Numbered from the stretch's first letter, positions 14,837 to 25,219 are shown. The stretch is 34,408 nucleotides of DNA from an uncultured Actinomycetes bacterium (GCA_946482365.1 CAMLQY010000019.1:1-34408), one strand, 5' to 3'. The notes: generated from the letters alone by a model not told the origin. Numbers and translations are program-made.

Positions 14837-15700
14837 CTACTGGTTGCCCTGCTGGCGCAGGAACTGCTGGAAGTCTCTCGCGATCGAGTCCGCGGACGGT
14901 AGGTCCTCGGGGTTCTCCAGCTGGTTTTCCTGCTCGGCCTCTATGCGGTCGACGAGCTCCTCGATCTCTGGGTTGGCGGCTATGGCGCGGTTGATCTGCT
15001 CTTCGTAGCTGGTCGCTTCTTCCTCCAGCTCGGTCGCCTCGATGGCGATGCCGCTGACCCCCTCGAAGCGGCGCAGGAGGGCGAGGGCGGCCTTGGGATT
15101 GGGGATGGCGGCTATGTAGTGGGGCACGGCCGCCCAGAGCGAGGCTGACGTCATTCCCACCTGCCGGCAGCAGTCGTGGACGACGCCGACGATGCCGGTC
15201 GGGCCCTCGTAGGAGGAGCGCTGCAGGTCGAGCTCCTCGACCAGCTCCTCGTCGGAGGCGAGGCCGGTGATCGGCACCGGCAGGGTGTGGGAGACCTCGG
15301 CGATCAGGGCGCCGAGGGTTACCACCATCTCGACTCCAAGCGCGTCGGCCGCGGTCGCGATCGTCTCCGCGAAGGTGCGCCAGCGCAGGTTGGGCTCGGT
15401 CCCGTCGAGCAGCACCAGGTCGCGCTCGGCGGCGGGGACGCGAGCGGCGATCAGGTTGTTCTGGGGCCACTCGATGCGGCGCACCTCGCCCTCGGTGAGC
15501 ACGATCGTCGGCCGGGTGGCCTGGAAGTCGAAGTAGTCCTCCGGATCGACCTGCGCGATCAGCTCGGAGTCGAGGGCGTCGGCTACGGCGCCGAGCGCCG
15601 TCGAAGCGGCCCCGGCGGCATCGTTCCAGCCACGGAACGAGCAGACCAGGATCGGGCTGCGAAGCTGCGGGAGGTCGCCTTCCCAGGTCAGTGAGTCCAC
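14837..15700 (-). CDS. PAC2 family protein
   Basis: A 287-residue protein of the PAC2 (proteasome assembly chaperone 2-like) family, common in actinobacteria. The opening strand LRSPILVCSFRGWNDAAGAAS and the core DLVLLDGTEPNLRWRTFAETI are family hallmarks, as is VVTLGALIAEVSHTLPVPITG. The C-terminal part is Glu-rich and helical (LEEEATSYEEQINRAIAANP, then ELVDRIEAEQEN). The molecular role of bacterial PAC2 proteins is not settled; a link with the actinobacterial proteasome is possible but no proteasome gene is in the window. The GTG start at 15700 is supported by a TACTCT box ending seven nt upstream. The gene is convergent with the helicase-nuclease gene (7 bp between) and divergent from the TetR gene. 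Confidence 0.85.
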   Translation of the reverse strand: MDSLTWEGDLPQLRSPILVCSFRGWNDAAGAASTALGAVADALDSELIAQVDPEDYFDFQATRPTIVLTEGEVRRIEWPQNNLIAARVPAAERDLVLLDGTEPNLRWRTFAETIATAADALGVEMVVTLGALIAEVSHTLPVPITGLASDEELVEELDLQRSSYEGPTGIVGVVHDCCRQVGMTSASLWAAVPHYIAAIPNPKAALALLRRFEGVSGIAIEATELEEEATSYEEQINRAIAANPEIEELVDRIEAEQENQLENPEDLPSADSIARDFQQFLRQQGNQ

Positions 15701-15707
15701 CCCTCTG

Positions 15708-15713
15708 AGAGTA
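15708..15713 (-). promoter_or_regulatory. -10 box of the PAC2 gene (leaderless)
   Basis: Minus-strand TACTCT, seven nt before the GTG at 15700, fits a leaderless transcript and helps fix that start. Confidence 0.45.
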
Positions 15714-15779
15714 CAGACGGCGACGATGGCTGACGGCACGCGCGCCGCTCGCCGATGCGCTTTCCTACGAGTAGACGCA

Positions 15780-16391
15780 ATGCCCTCAGCGCGACCCAAG
15801 ACGGCCGGTAGGCGCAGCCGCGGCGAGAGCACCCGAGAGCGCCTGTTGAGCGCCGCCGTCGAGCTGCTCGAGGAGGGCGGGTACGCGGCCGCCTCGGTCG
15901 CGGCGATAACGGAACGTGGTGGGGTCGCCGCCGGCGCCCTGTACAGGCACTTCCCCTCGAAGGCCGAGCTGTTCGTCGAGGTCTTCCGCACGATGGCGGA
16001 GGACGCGCTGGCCCACCTCCGCGAGGCCAGCTCGGTGCCCGGCACCGCGGCCGACAAGCTCGACGCGATCGTGCGCGAGTTCACCAGCTACTCGCTGAGC
16101 CAGCCGCGGCTCGCCTGGGCACTCGGCTACGAGCCGGTCGACCCGCTCGTGGACGCCGAGCGGCTCGCCTACCGGCAGACCTACCGCGAGCGGCTTGCCG
16201 AACTGCTGCGGCGCGGCATCGAGGCGGGTGAGCTGCCCGCGCAGGACGCCGAGCTGACGGCGGCCTCGCTGATCGGCGCGATCAGCGAGGCACTGGTCGG
16301 CCCGCTCTCGCCGGTGCGCGATGAGCGGATCTCCACCGAGAAGACCATCGCCGCGATCTCGGCCTTCTGCCGGCGGGCCGTCGGGGCGTAG
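15780..16391 (+). CDS. TetR/AcrR family transcriptional regulator
   Basis: A 203-residue repressor-type protein. The N-terminal DNA-binding domain is at about 15-65 (TRERLLSAAVELLEEGGYAA, then ITERGGVAAGALYRHFPSKAELF), with the recognition helix and the conserved YRHFPSK turn. The rest is the variable ligand-binding helical domain, with no recognisable ligand signature. The start at 15780 (MPSARPKTAGRRSRGES) was chosen as typical of the family; an ATG at 15726 in the same frame would add 18 residues. It is divergent from the PAC2 gene across 79 bp, where an operator would be expected, but no clear palindrome was found there. It is followed by a long hairpin and the convergent TSUP genes. Targets are unknown. 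Confidence 0.85.
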   Translation: MPSARPKTAGRRSRGESTRERLLSAAVELLEEGGYAAASVAAITERGGVAAGALYRHFPSKAELFVEVFRTMAEDALAHLREASSVPGTAADKLDAIVREFTSYSLSQPRLAWALGYEPVDPLVDAERLAYRQTYRERLAELLRRGIEAGELPAQDAELTAASLIGAISEALVGPLSPVRDERISTEKTIAAISAFCRRAVGA

Positions 16392-16398
16392 CGGTCAG

Positions 16399-16444
16399 CG
16401 ATTGAACGTTTGACCCCCTCATAGGTGGGTCAAACGTTCAATCG
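16399..16444. repeat. Palindromic element 3 / bidirectional terminator
   Basis: Perfect inverted repeat with 18-nt arms: CGATTGAACGTTTGACCC (16399-16416) and its complement (16427-16444) around a 10-nt loop. The inner 24 bp (16409-16432) belong to the same TTGACCCC...AGGTGGGTCAA core as element 2. The TGA stop of the minus-strand TSUP gene (16438-16440) is inside the right arm. It lies between convergent genes and probably ends transcription from both sides. Confidence 0.75.
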
Positions 16445-16812
16445 GCTTGCGGCGCCAGCGCGCGGCGGACGAGGCCGTAGGCGATGAAGAGGACGAGGGC
16501 GGCGAAGGAGAGCTCCAGCGCTCGCTGGGAGAGCTCGTTCGCGACCGCGACGCCGATCAGCACGCCGAGCGGGGAGAGGACGCCGATCACGGCGGCGTCG
16601 CGCAGGTTGACGTTGCCGTAGGAGCGCTGACGGTAGGTCCCGACCAGGGCGACGATGACGATCATCAGCAGCGATGTGGACTCGGCCTCGATCTGGGAGA
16701 GGCCGAGGAAGATCGCCAGCGCCGGGACGAAGAGGACGCCGCCGCCGACGCCGACCAGCCCGCCGGCGAGGCCGCCGGCGAGCGCGATCAGGATCGCGAA
16801 GAGCTCGTCCAT
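16438..16812 (-). CDS. TSUP (TauE/SafE) transporter, C-terminal half as a separate protein
   Basis: A 124-residue membrane protein equal to one half of a TauE/SafE permease. It has about four hydrophobic spans and the family signature GGLAGGLVGVGGGVLFVPAL near the start, followed by STSLLMIVIVALVGTYRQR and YGNVNLRDA. Full-length TSUP proteins are about 250 residues and contain two such halves in inverted or repeated arrangement, transporting sulfite, sulfoacetate or related anions. Its ATG overlaps the stop of the upstream half-gene (TGATG), so the two are translationally coupled and likely form a heterodimer or larger assembly. The stop codon lies in palindromic element 3. The substrate is unknown. 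Confidence 0.8.
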   Translation of the reverse strand: MDELFAILIALAGGLAGGLVGVGGGVLFVPALAIFLGLSQIEAESTSLLMIVIVALVGTYRQRSYGNVNLRDAAVIGVLSPLGVLIGVAVANELSQRALELSFAALVLFIAYGLVRRALAPQAD

Positions 16813-17195
16813 CAGAAGAAGATCAGCTCGATCGCGATCGCGACCAGGAGGGCGGCGAAGAGCAGCGAGATCGCCCGCTGGGGGATGCGCTGCTGGATCG
16901 CCGTCCCGGCGACGACCCCGATCACCGCGGGGATCGAGAGCCAGAGGCCGGTGAGGACGTGGACGTTGCCGTAGATGCCGCCCTGGGCGAGCGCCCCGAG
17001 CAGGCCGATGAGGACGATCGCGGCGAGGCTGGTGCCGGTGGCGAGGCGCTCTCCGTAGGCGAACCAGAAGATCAGCAGGGGCACGATGACCGTGCCGCCG
17101 CCGACCCCGAAGAGGCCGCTGAAGATCCCCGCCAGGGTGCCGATCGCGGCGAGCTTGAGCAGGCGGTGGGAGGGCAGCGCGGGGCCATGGGCCAT
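16812..17195 (-). CDS. TSUP (TauE/SafE) transporter, N-terminal half as a separate protein
   Basis: A 127-residue membrane protein, the partner of the next gene. It carries the signature GIFSGLFGVGGGTVIVPLL and the loop GERLATGTSLAAIVLIGLLG, then YGNVHVLTG, in about four hydrophobic spans. It ends ELIFF with a TGA that overlaps the ATG of the second half by one base. Both halves have the paired GxGGG motif and the YGNV motif, so they look like diverged copies of one repeat and not random fragments. The ATG at 17195 follows a TAGTAT box at nine nt. It is divergent from the trehalose-phosphatase gene, with 21 bp between start codons. Confidence 0.82.
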   Translation of the reverse strand: MAHGPALPSHRLLKLAAIGTLAGIFSGLFGVGGGTVIVPLLIFWFAYGERLATGTSLAAIVLIGLLGALAQGGIYGNVHVLTGLWLSIPAVIGVVAGTAIQQRIPQRAISLLFAALLVAIAIELIFF

Positions 17196-17203
17196 CGTGC
17201 CGC

Positions 17204-17209
17204 GATACT
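17204..17209 (+). promoter_or_regulatory. -10 box of the trehalose-phosphatase gene (leaderless)
   Basis: GATACT followed by seven nt and TTG at 17217. On the other strand the overlapping TAGTAT (17205-17210) serves the TSUP genes, so one short AT-rich patch seems to provide both -10 boxes. Confidence 0.4.
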
Positions 17210-17216
17210 AAGTGCC

Positions 17217-18035
17217 TTGCCCGCCGAAGCCGAGACAGGGGCTGGCGCATGGCGCTCCACACTGGAGTCCCTGCGAGCCGACCCGGAGCGGACCGCGATC
17301 CTCACCGACGTCGACGGCACCCTGGCGCCGATCGCCGTGCGACCGGAGCAGGCGGCGGTGCCGGCGCGAGCGAGCGAGCTGCTGGAGGCCCTGAGCGGGC
17401 GCTTCGGCCTGGTCGGCTGCATTTCCGGGCGGCAGGCCCTGGAGGCTCGCCGCCTGGTCGGGGTCACGGGCATCGCCTACGCCGGCAACCACGGCTTCGA
17501 GCTGCTGATGCCGGGCGAGACCGAGCCGCAGCTCGACCCGGCTGTGGCCGGGCGGGAGCGGGACGCGGCCGAGCTGCTTGCCGGCGCGGCGGGGGACGGG
17601 CTGGACGCGGCCGGTCTGCGGCGCGAGGACAAGGGCCCGATCCAGGCGCTGCACTGGCGCGGCGCCGCGGACGAGCAGACGGCCGAGGCCCGTGCCCACG
17701 AGATCGCGGTCGAGGCGGGCCGGCAGGGGCTGGAACCGCGCTGGGGCCGCAAGGTCCTGGAGCTGCGCCCGGTCGGGGGGGGCGGCAAGGACGCGGCGGT
17801 GGCCGCGCTGCTTGCCGGCCGCGACGTCGCCGCCGCGATCTACGCGGGCGACGATCGCACCGACCTCGACGCCTTCCGCCGCCTGCGCGGGCTCTGCGAC
17901 GAAGACCGGCTGGCGACGGCGCTCTGCGTCGGCGTCACCTCCCCCGAGGCGCCGCCGGAGCTGGCCGAGGAGTCCGACCTCACGGTCGACGGCCCCGCCG
18001 GCTGGATCGCCCTTCTAGAGGAGCTGGCCGCGTAG
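17217..18035 (+). CDS. otsB: Trehalose-6-phosphate phosphatase
   Basis: A 272-residue HAD-superfamily phosphatase that removes phosphate from trehalose-6-phosphate in the OtsA/OtsB route. HAD motif I is TDVDGTLAPI (about 31-40). Motif II and family landmarks are CISGRQALEARR and AYAGNHGFELL. Motif III/IV is IYAGDDRTDLDAFRRL, with GDDxTD characteristic of this family. No otsA gene is in the window. The start is uncertain: the TTG at 17217 is preferred because a GATACT box ends seven nt upstream, but an in-frame ATG at 17187 would overlap the divergent TSUP gene. It is followed 2 bp later by a small membrane protein gene, probably co-transcribed. Confidence 0.88.
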   Translation: MPAEAETGAGAWRSTLESLRADPERTAILTDVDGTLAPIAVRPEQAAVPARASELLEALSGRFGLVGCISGRQALEARRLVGVTGIAYAGNHGFELLMPGETEPQLDPAVAGRERDAAELLAGAAGDGLDAAGLRREDKGPIQALHWRGAADEQTAEARAHEIAVEAGRQGLEPRWGRKVLELRPVGGGGKDAAVAALLAGRDVAAAIYAGDDRTDLDAFRRLRGLCDEDRLATALCVGVTSPEAPPELAEESDLTVDGPAGWIALLEELAA

Positions 18036-18037
18036 CG

Positions 18038-18547
18038 ATGCCCTACACCGACCTGCTGCGAGTCACCGTCCTGCTCACCGGCGCCGAGGCCACCGCCCTG
18101 GCCGCGATAACCGCTGTCGCGACCAATCGCGACAGCGACGCCACGACCCTGATCGTCGCCGGCACCTGGTGGCTCATAGCCCTCCTCGCCGGCCTCTACC
18201 TGGGCCGCCCCGCCCGCGCAACGGACGCCCTCCGCGATGCCCTGGCAGGCGCCCGCACAGCCACCTCCCTCCCTCCCGAGACTCCGGCGAGGATCGCCTT
18301 CGCCCGCCTCTGGCCGATCGCCGTGACCGCCATAGCGTCAGGGGCACTGGGAATCTTCTTCCCAGGCGTCGCCGCGGTAGCCGCCGGCTACGCCCTCCTC
18401 GTTTCCCTCGCTTGGCACACGAGAGAGGCGGCCGTGCTGGCAATCGAGCAGCGCGACGGCGTCCGCTTCTACGTAGTGCCGAACTCGGCCCTTCGGCCTA
18501 TACAGCTGGTCCGCACCCCCGGACTCCGCAGCTCACCCATCCGCTAG
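18038..18547 (+). CDS. Small conserved-type membrane protein, function unknown
   Basis: A 169-residue protein with about four hydrophobic spans: near 8-28 (VTVLLTGAEATALAAITAVA), 39-57 (TLIVAGTWWLIALLAGLYL) and a long region at about 92-125 (PIAVTAIASGALGIFFPGVA, then AGYALLVSLAW). The loop between the second and third is rich in Arg and Ala. The C-terminal tail (IEQRDGVRFYVVPNSALRPI) would be cytoplasmic and carries a hydrophilic strand-like pattern. I do not recognise a named family. It starts 2 bp after the otsB stop and is probably in the same transcript; it is convergent with the PolX gene, 11 bp away. No catalytic residues stand out. Confidence 0.7.
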   Translation: MPYTDLLRVTVLLTGAEATALAAITAVATNRDSDATTLIVAGTWWLIALLAGLYLGRPARATDALRDALAGARTATSLPPETPARIAFARLWPIAVTAIASGALGIFFPGVAAVAAGYALLVSLAWHTREAAVLAIEQRDGVRFYVVPNSALRPIQLVRTPGLRSSPIR

Positions 18548-18558
18548 ACCCGCCGCGC

Positions 18559-20283
18559 CTACGACTCCAGCAGCTTCTTGAACTCCCGCCAGCCACAAGT
18601 GTTCGCAACGTTGTCCGGGGTCAACCAGGCGCGGCGGGCGGTCGCCACCGCATAGGCCATGTTGCCGAGCGTGTCGACCCCGTGGGCGTCGGTGTTGAGG
18701 ACGATGGTGACTCCGGCTTCCGCGGCCAGCCGAGCGTGGTGCTCGGAGAGGTCGCGGCGGTTGGGGTTGCCGTTGATCTCCAGCATCGTGCCGGTGCGGG
18801 CCGCGGCCTCGACGACCGCCTCGACGTCGACGCCGTAGGGCTCGCGGCGGCCGAGCAGGCGACCGGTGAGGTGGCCGATGCAGTCGACGCGGGGGTTCTC
18901 GATCGCGGCCAGGACGCGGGCGGTCATCTCCTTCTCGGAGATCGCGAACGAGGTGTGGATGCTCGCCACCACCCAGTCGAGCGCGTCGAGCAGGTCGTCG
19001 GGGTAGTCGAGGGCGCCGTCGAGCCCGATGTTGACCTCCGAGCCGGCGAGGAGGCGGAAGCCGCGCTTGCCCTCGTTCAAGGCCTCGACCTCGGCGATCC
19101 GCTCCCAGAGGCGCTCGGCGGTGACGTGGTCGCCGAAGCCGTGGCTGGCGGAGTGGTCGGTGATCGCCATGTAGGCGTAGCCGCGGTCGCGGCCCGCCTC
19201 GGCCATCTCCTCGAGCGTGTTGCGGCCGTCGGAGAGGGTCGTGTGGGAGTGCAGGTCACCGCGGACGTCGTCGAGCGAGACGAGGTCGGGGAGCGTGCCC
19301 TCGCGGGCGGCCTTCAGCTCCCCCCTGCCCTCGCGCAGCTCGGGCTCTATGTAGGCGTAGCCGAGGCGCTCGTAGACCGCCTTCTCGCTGGCGCAGAGCT
19401 CGACCTCGCCGCTCTCGACCTCGGTGATCCCGTGCTCGGAGACCGAGAGGCCGCGCGCCACGGCCTCCTCTCGCAGCTGGACGTTGTGCGCGACGGAGCC
19501 GGTGAAGTGCTGGAGCAGGTTGCCGAAGGCCTCCGGCGCGACGATGCGCAGGTCTACCGAGATCCCGTTCTGGGTCTGCGCCCGCACCCCGTTCGGGCCC
19601 GGCTTCCCGGCGGCGGCTATCAGCGGGCTGGCGAGCAGGTGCTCGGCCAGGGCCTGCGGCTCCTTCGCGGTCGCGATCAGGTCGATGTCCTTGCAGGTGT
19701 CGGCCCAGCGCCGCACCGAGCCGGCGACCTCGACCCGGACGGCTGCGGGGTGCTCGCGCAGGCTGCGAGCCAGCTCCTCGGCGATCGGACGGGCCATCGA
19801 GAGCAGCACTCGGCCGCCGCCCTCGCCGGGCTCGCCGAGGCGCTCGAGGCCTGCGAGCACGTTTTCCTCCGCCTTCTCCCCCAGGCCCTTGAGCTCGCGG
19901 ATGCGCTGTTCCTCCGCCGCCTTCCTGAGGTCGTCGAGCGTCGCCACGCCGAGCTCCTCGAAGAGCCGCCGCGCCGTCTTCGCGCCCAGGCCCTGCACCC
20001 GCGTCACCTCGATCAGCGACGGCGGGTACTTCGCCTTCAGCTTCACCGCCGCGGGGATCTCACCGGTCTCGATCAGCGCGTCGATCTTCTCGGCCAGCGT
20101 CTTGCCGACACCCGGGACCTCGGTCGCCCGCCCGGCGGCGGCGAGGTCGGCGACCGAGACCGGGCTTTCGCGGATCGCCTTCGCCGCGGCGCTGTAGGCG
20201 AGGACCCTGTATTTGACCGCGCCGTCGAGCTCGTAGAGGACTCCCAGCTCGTCGAGGGCGGCGGCGATCTCGGCGTTGGTCAC
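18559..20283 (-). CDS. polX: DNA polymerase/3'-5' exonuclease PolX (family X polymerase plus PHP domain)
   Basis: A 574-residue DNA repair enzyme combining a family X nucleotidyltransferase with a PHP phosphoesterase. Helix-hairpin-helix elements are at about 55-61 (VPGVGKT) and 96-101 (VQGLGA). The polymerase active site is GSVRRWADTCKDIDLI, with GSVRR at 188-192, Asp199, Asp201 and a third Asp244 (SVDLRIV). The PHP domain starts at about 340 with DLHSHTTLSDG (His345, His347), then ITDHS (375-378) and LNTDAHG near the end, the residues that bind the catalytic metals. Length and order match bacterial PolX, which fills short gaps in base-excision repair. The GTG start at 20283 lies six nt after a TAGCTT box. 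It is divergent from the mannosyltransferase gene. Confidence 0.94.
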   Translation of the reverse strand: MTNAEIAAALDELGVLYELDGAVKYRVLAYSAAAKAIRESPVSVADLAAAGRATEVPGVGKTLAEKIDALIETGEIPAAVKLKAKYPPSLIEVTRVQGLGAKTARRLFEELGVATLDDLRKAAEEQRIRELKGLGEKAEENVLAGLERLGEPGEGGGRVLLSMARPIAEELARSLREHPAAVRVEVAGSVRRWADTCKDIDLIATAKEPQALAEHLLASPLIAAAGKPGPNGVRAQTQNGISVDLRIVAPEAFGNLLQHFTGSVAHNVQLREEAVARGLSVSEHGITEVESGEVELCASEKAVYERLGYAYIEPELREGRGELKAAREGTLPDLVSLDDVRGDLHSHTTLSDGRNTLEEMAEAGRDRGYAYMAITDHSASHGFGDHVTAERLWERIAEVEALNEGKRGFRLLAGSEVNIGLDGALDYPDDLLDALDWVVASIHTSFAISEKEMTARVLAAIENPRVDCIGHLTGRLLGRREPYGVDVEAVVEAAARTGTMLEINGNPNRRDLSEHHARLAAEAGVTIVLNTDAHGVDTLGNMAYAVATARRAWLTPDNVANTCGWREFKKLLES

Positions 20284-20289
20284 CCCTGC

Positions 20290-20295
20290 AAGCTA
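20290..20295 (-). promoter_or_regulatory. -10 box of polX (leaderless)
   Basis: Minus-strand TAGCTT, six nt before the GTG. A plus-strand TAGCAT at 20315-20320, ten nt before the neighbouring ATG, probably serves the divergent mannosyltransferase gene. Confidence 0.45.
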
Positions 20296-20330
20296 GCGAG
20301 CGGTCGTTCGCGAATAGCATCGCGACCTCG

Positions 20331-21056
20331 ATGGCCGCCGGCGAATCAGAGCGAGGGCCCGTCTGGCTCGTCCTCCCCACCTACGAAGAGGCGCGCAACG
20401 TCGAGCGCCTGGTCGCGCAGGCGCGGGCGAAGCTGCCTCCCGGCGCCCAGGTGCTGATCGTCGACGACGACTCGCCCGACGGCACCGGCGAGATCGCGGC
20501 GCGACTGGCGGCCGAGGAGGAGGCCGTGCACTTCCTGCACCGCCCGGTGAAGGAAGGGCTCGGCCCCGCCTACATCGCCGGCTTCCGCCGGGCGCTCGCG
20601 GCCGGGGCCGGGCTGGTCGTCGAGATGGACTCCGACTTCTCCCACGAGCCGGGCTACCTGCCGCGCCTGCTGGAGGCGGCCGAGGACGCCGACCTGGTCC
20701 TCGGCTCGCGCTACGTGCCCGGCGGCGGGGTCGGCGACTGGGGGGCGGTGCGGCGGGCGATCAGCCGCGGCGGCAGCGTCTACGCGCGTCTCGTGCTCGG
20801 CGTCGGCGTGCGCGACCTGACCGGGGGCTTCAAGTGCTTTCGCCGCGAGGTGCTGGAGGCGATCGACCTCGACTCGGTCCGCTCGCGGGGCTACGCCTTC
20901 CAGGTCGAGATGACCTACCGCGCGATCGAGCTCGGCTTCGACGTGGTCGAGGTGCCGATCGTCTTCCGCGACCGCCAGGCGGGTACGTCGAAGATGAGCC
21001 GCTCCATAGTGCTCGAGGCGATCTGGCGGGTCCCTCTTCTACGCTTGGGACGCTGA
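20331..21056 (+). CDS. Polyprenol-phosphate mannosyltransferase (dolichol-phosphate mannose synthase type)
   Basis: A 241-residue GT2-family glycosyltransferase that likely moves mannose from GDP-mannose to polyprenyl phosphate, providing a donor for envelope glycans or protein mannosylation in actinobacteria. Landmarks are VLPTYEEARNV at the start, the nucleotide-site IVDDDSPDGTG (about 43-53), the metal-binding DSDFSHEP and the acceptor-side GSRYVPGG, then DLTGGFKCFRR and FRDRQAGTSKM, all typical of bacterial DPM1-like enzymes. There are no membrane spans, so it is the soluble type lacking the Lnt or GtrA fusion. ATG 20331 follows a TAGCAT box at ten nt. No partner mannosyltransferase gene is nearby. 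Confidence 0.88.
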   Translation: MAAGESERGPVWLVLPTYEEARNVERLVAQARAKLPPGAQVLIVDDDSPDGTGEIAARLAAEEEAVHFLHRPVKEGLGPAYIAGFRRALAAGAGLVVEMDSDFSHEPGYLPRLLEAAEDADLVLGSRYVPGGGVGDWGAVRRAISRGGSVYARLVLGVGVRDLTGGFKCFRREVLEAIDLDSVRSRGYAFQVEMTYRAIELGFDVVEVPIVFRDRQAGTSKMSRSIVLEAIWRVPLLRLGR

Positions 21057-21083
21057 GGGCGGAGGAGCCCTTGTGAGCCTCGC

Positions 21084-21089
21084 TATACT
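21084..21089 (+). promoter_or_regulatory. -10 box of trxA
   Basis: TATACT, the strongest -10 match in the window, about 48 nt before the GTG of trxA. No clear -35 box is seen. The leader is long enough to carry the AGGAGA ribosome-binding site at 21123-21128. Confidence 0.45.
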
Positions 21090-21137
21090 TTCTGAAGTAT
21101 TGAGCGCTGAAACACGATCCCCAGGAGACCGATTCCA

Positions 21138-21464
21138 GTGACAGGCAAGCTCCACGACGTGACCGACGCCACCTTCAAGTCCGAGGTCCTCGAGGCCGAA
21201 GGGCCCGTGCTAGTCGACTTCTGGGCGCCCTGGTGCGGCCCCTGCCGCGTCGTCCACCCCGTGCTCGAGGAGATGGACGCCGAGCGCGAGGACCTGCGGA
21301 TCGTCAGCGTCAACGTCGACGAGAACCAGCAGACCGCCGCTCAGTACGAGGTCCTCTCGATCCCGACCCTGCTCCTCTTCAAGGACGGGGCGATCGCCAA
21401 GAAGGTGGTCGGCGCGATGCCCAAGCGTCGCCTCGAGGCCGAGCTGGAGCCGGCGCTCGCCTAG
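21138..21464 (+). CDS. trxA: Thioredoxin
   Basis: A 108-residue cytoplasmic disulfide reductase. The active site WCGPC lies in VDFWAPWCGPCRVVHPVL (Cys33 and Cys36), with the cis-proline loop in LSIPTLLLFKDG. Length and layout match TrxA. The residue after the active site is Arg-Val-Val where many have Lys-Met/Arg-Met-Ile, a minor variation. The GTG start at 21138 has AGGAGA nine nt upstream, and a TATACT box precedes it. It is followed 24 bp later by the tautomerase gene on the same strand, likely in one transcript. No thioredoxin reductase gene is nearby. Confidence 0.95.
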   Translation: MTGKLHDVTDATFKSEVLEAEGPVLVDFWAPWCGPCRVVHPVLEEMDAEREDLRIVSVNVDENQQTAAQYEVLSIPTLLLFKDGAIAKKVVGAMPKRRLEAELEPALA

Positions 21465-21488
21465 CGGACGGGCGGAGAGAAGCTCGCC

Positions 21489-21683
21489 ATGCCCTTCGTC
21501 CACGTCCACTGGTTCGAGGGACGCTCCGACGAGCAGAAGGCGGAGATCGCCAAGCGGATCGAAGCGGCGCTGGTCGAGGTGGCCGGCGCCGCACCCGAGC
21601 ACTGCTGGGTGAAGTTCTCCGACTCGAAGAAGACCGACTTCATCATCGGCGAGCCGGCCGGGGCTGACGCCTCCGCAGGCTAG
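21489..21683 (+). CDS. 4-oxalocrotonate tautomerase family protein
   Basis: A 64-residue protein of the 4-OT family, whose members form hexamers and use the amino-terminal proline as a general base. After Met removal the sequence begins PFVHVHWFEGRSDEQKAEIA, with Pro1 in place, followed by the helix KRIEAALVEVAG and the strand CWVKFSDSKKTDFIIG. The substrate of this member is unknown; it may act on enol/keto compounds, but no aromatic meta-cleavage genes are present. Start: ATG 21489 with GGAGAGAAGC upstream. It lies 24 bp after trxA. Its TAG stop shares the palindromic CTAG (21680-21683) with the stop of the convergent coiled-coil gene. Confidence 0.8.
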   Translation: MPFVHVHWFEGRSDEQKAEIAKRIEAALVEVAGAAPEHCWVKFSDSKKTDFIIGEPAGADASAG

Positions 21684-21937
21684 AGCTGAGTGGCGATTGC
21701 CGCGAAGGCGGCGATGAAGGAGGCCGAGATCGCGACGGTGCCGTGGACCATCGTCCTGTGGAGCGATTCGAATCCAGCTTTCATCTCGCTGCGTAGCTCT
21801 TTGATCTCGCCTCTCAGCTCGGCGATTTCCCCTTCGACTTTGTCGAACCGGCGGTACACCTCATCGAAGCGCCGATCGACGTCGGCGCGGAAATCGTCCA
21901 GCCTCGCGTCGGTCCAGCTCTCCCTCATCAGATGCAT
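21680..21937 (-). CDS. Small coiled-coil protein with C-terminal membrane segment
   Basis: An 85-residue protein with no named family that I recognise. Residues about 10-60 are a long charged amphipathic helix with heptad spacing (DFRADVDRRFDEVYRRFDKV, then EIAELRGEIKELRSEMKAGF). The last 20 residues (GTVAISASFIAAFAAIATQL) form one hydrophobic span reaching the C-terminus, so it is probably tail-anchored, with the coiled coil in the cytoplasm. Similar small proteins are common in many bacteria and are often labelled hypothetical. A TACGGT box ends six nt before the ATG at 21937, supporting that start and a leaderless mRNA; an internal ATG three codons later is possible. It overlaps the tautomerase stop through CTAG. 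Confidence 0.65.
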   Translation of the reverse strand: MHLMRESWTDARLDDFRADVDRRFDEVYRRFDKVEGEIAELRGEIKELRSEMKAGFESLHRTMVHGTVAISASFIAAFAAIATQL

Positions 21938-21943
21938 GATTGC

Positions 21944-21949
21944 ACCGTA
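21944..21949 (-). promoter_or_regulatory. -10 box of the coiled-coil protein gene (leaderless)
   Basis: Minus-strand TACGGT followed by six nt and the ATG at 21937. Confidence 0.4.
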
Positions 21950-21980
21950 AACGTTTCGGGCGCACGCGTAGCGCGCAGAA

Positions 21981-22014
21981 CGTCACGAATCTCAAAATTC
22001 TCTGTAGCGTGACG
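21981..22014. terminator. Possible terminator hairpin of ileS
   Basis: CGTCAC (21981-21986) pairs with GTGACG (22009-22014), and GAAT (21987-21990) with ATTC (21997-22000), leaving a bulge. It lies 20 bp past the ileS stop in an AT-richer patch. The structure is imperfect and the call is weak. Confidence 0.3.
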
Positions 22015-22033
22015 CTGCAGGTCGGCGCGGGCT

Positions 22034-25204
<3,171 letters not shown>

Positions 25205-25213
25205 GGACGCGGG

Positions 25214-25219
25214 ATTCTA
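25214..25219 (-). promoter_or_regulatory. -10 box of ileS
   Basis: Minus-strand TAGAAT, nine nt before the ATG; this predicts a leader of only about two nt. Confidence 0.45.

Noticed and set aside
16447..16974. Plus-strand frame across the TSUP genes
   Set aside because: It is antisense to two membrane proteins with conserved motifs and encodes only charged low-complexity sequence.
18169..20457. A 762-codon open frame on the plus strand across polX
   Set aside because: It is antisense to a fully recognisable PolX and has low-complexity composition with no motif.
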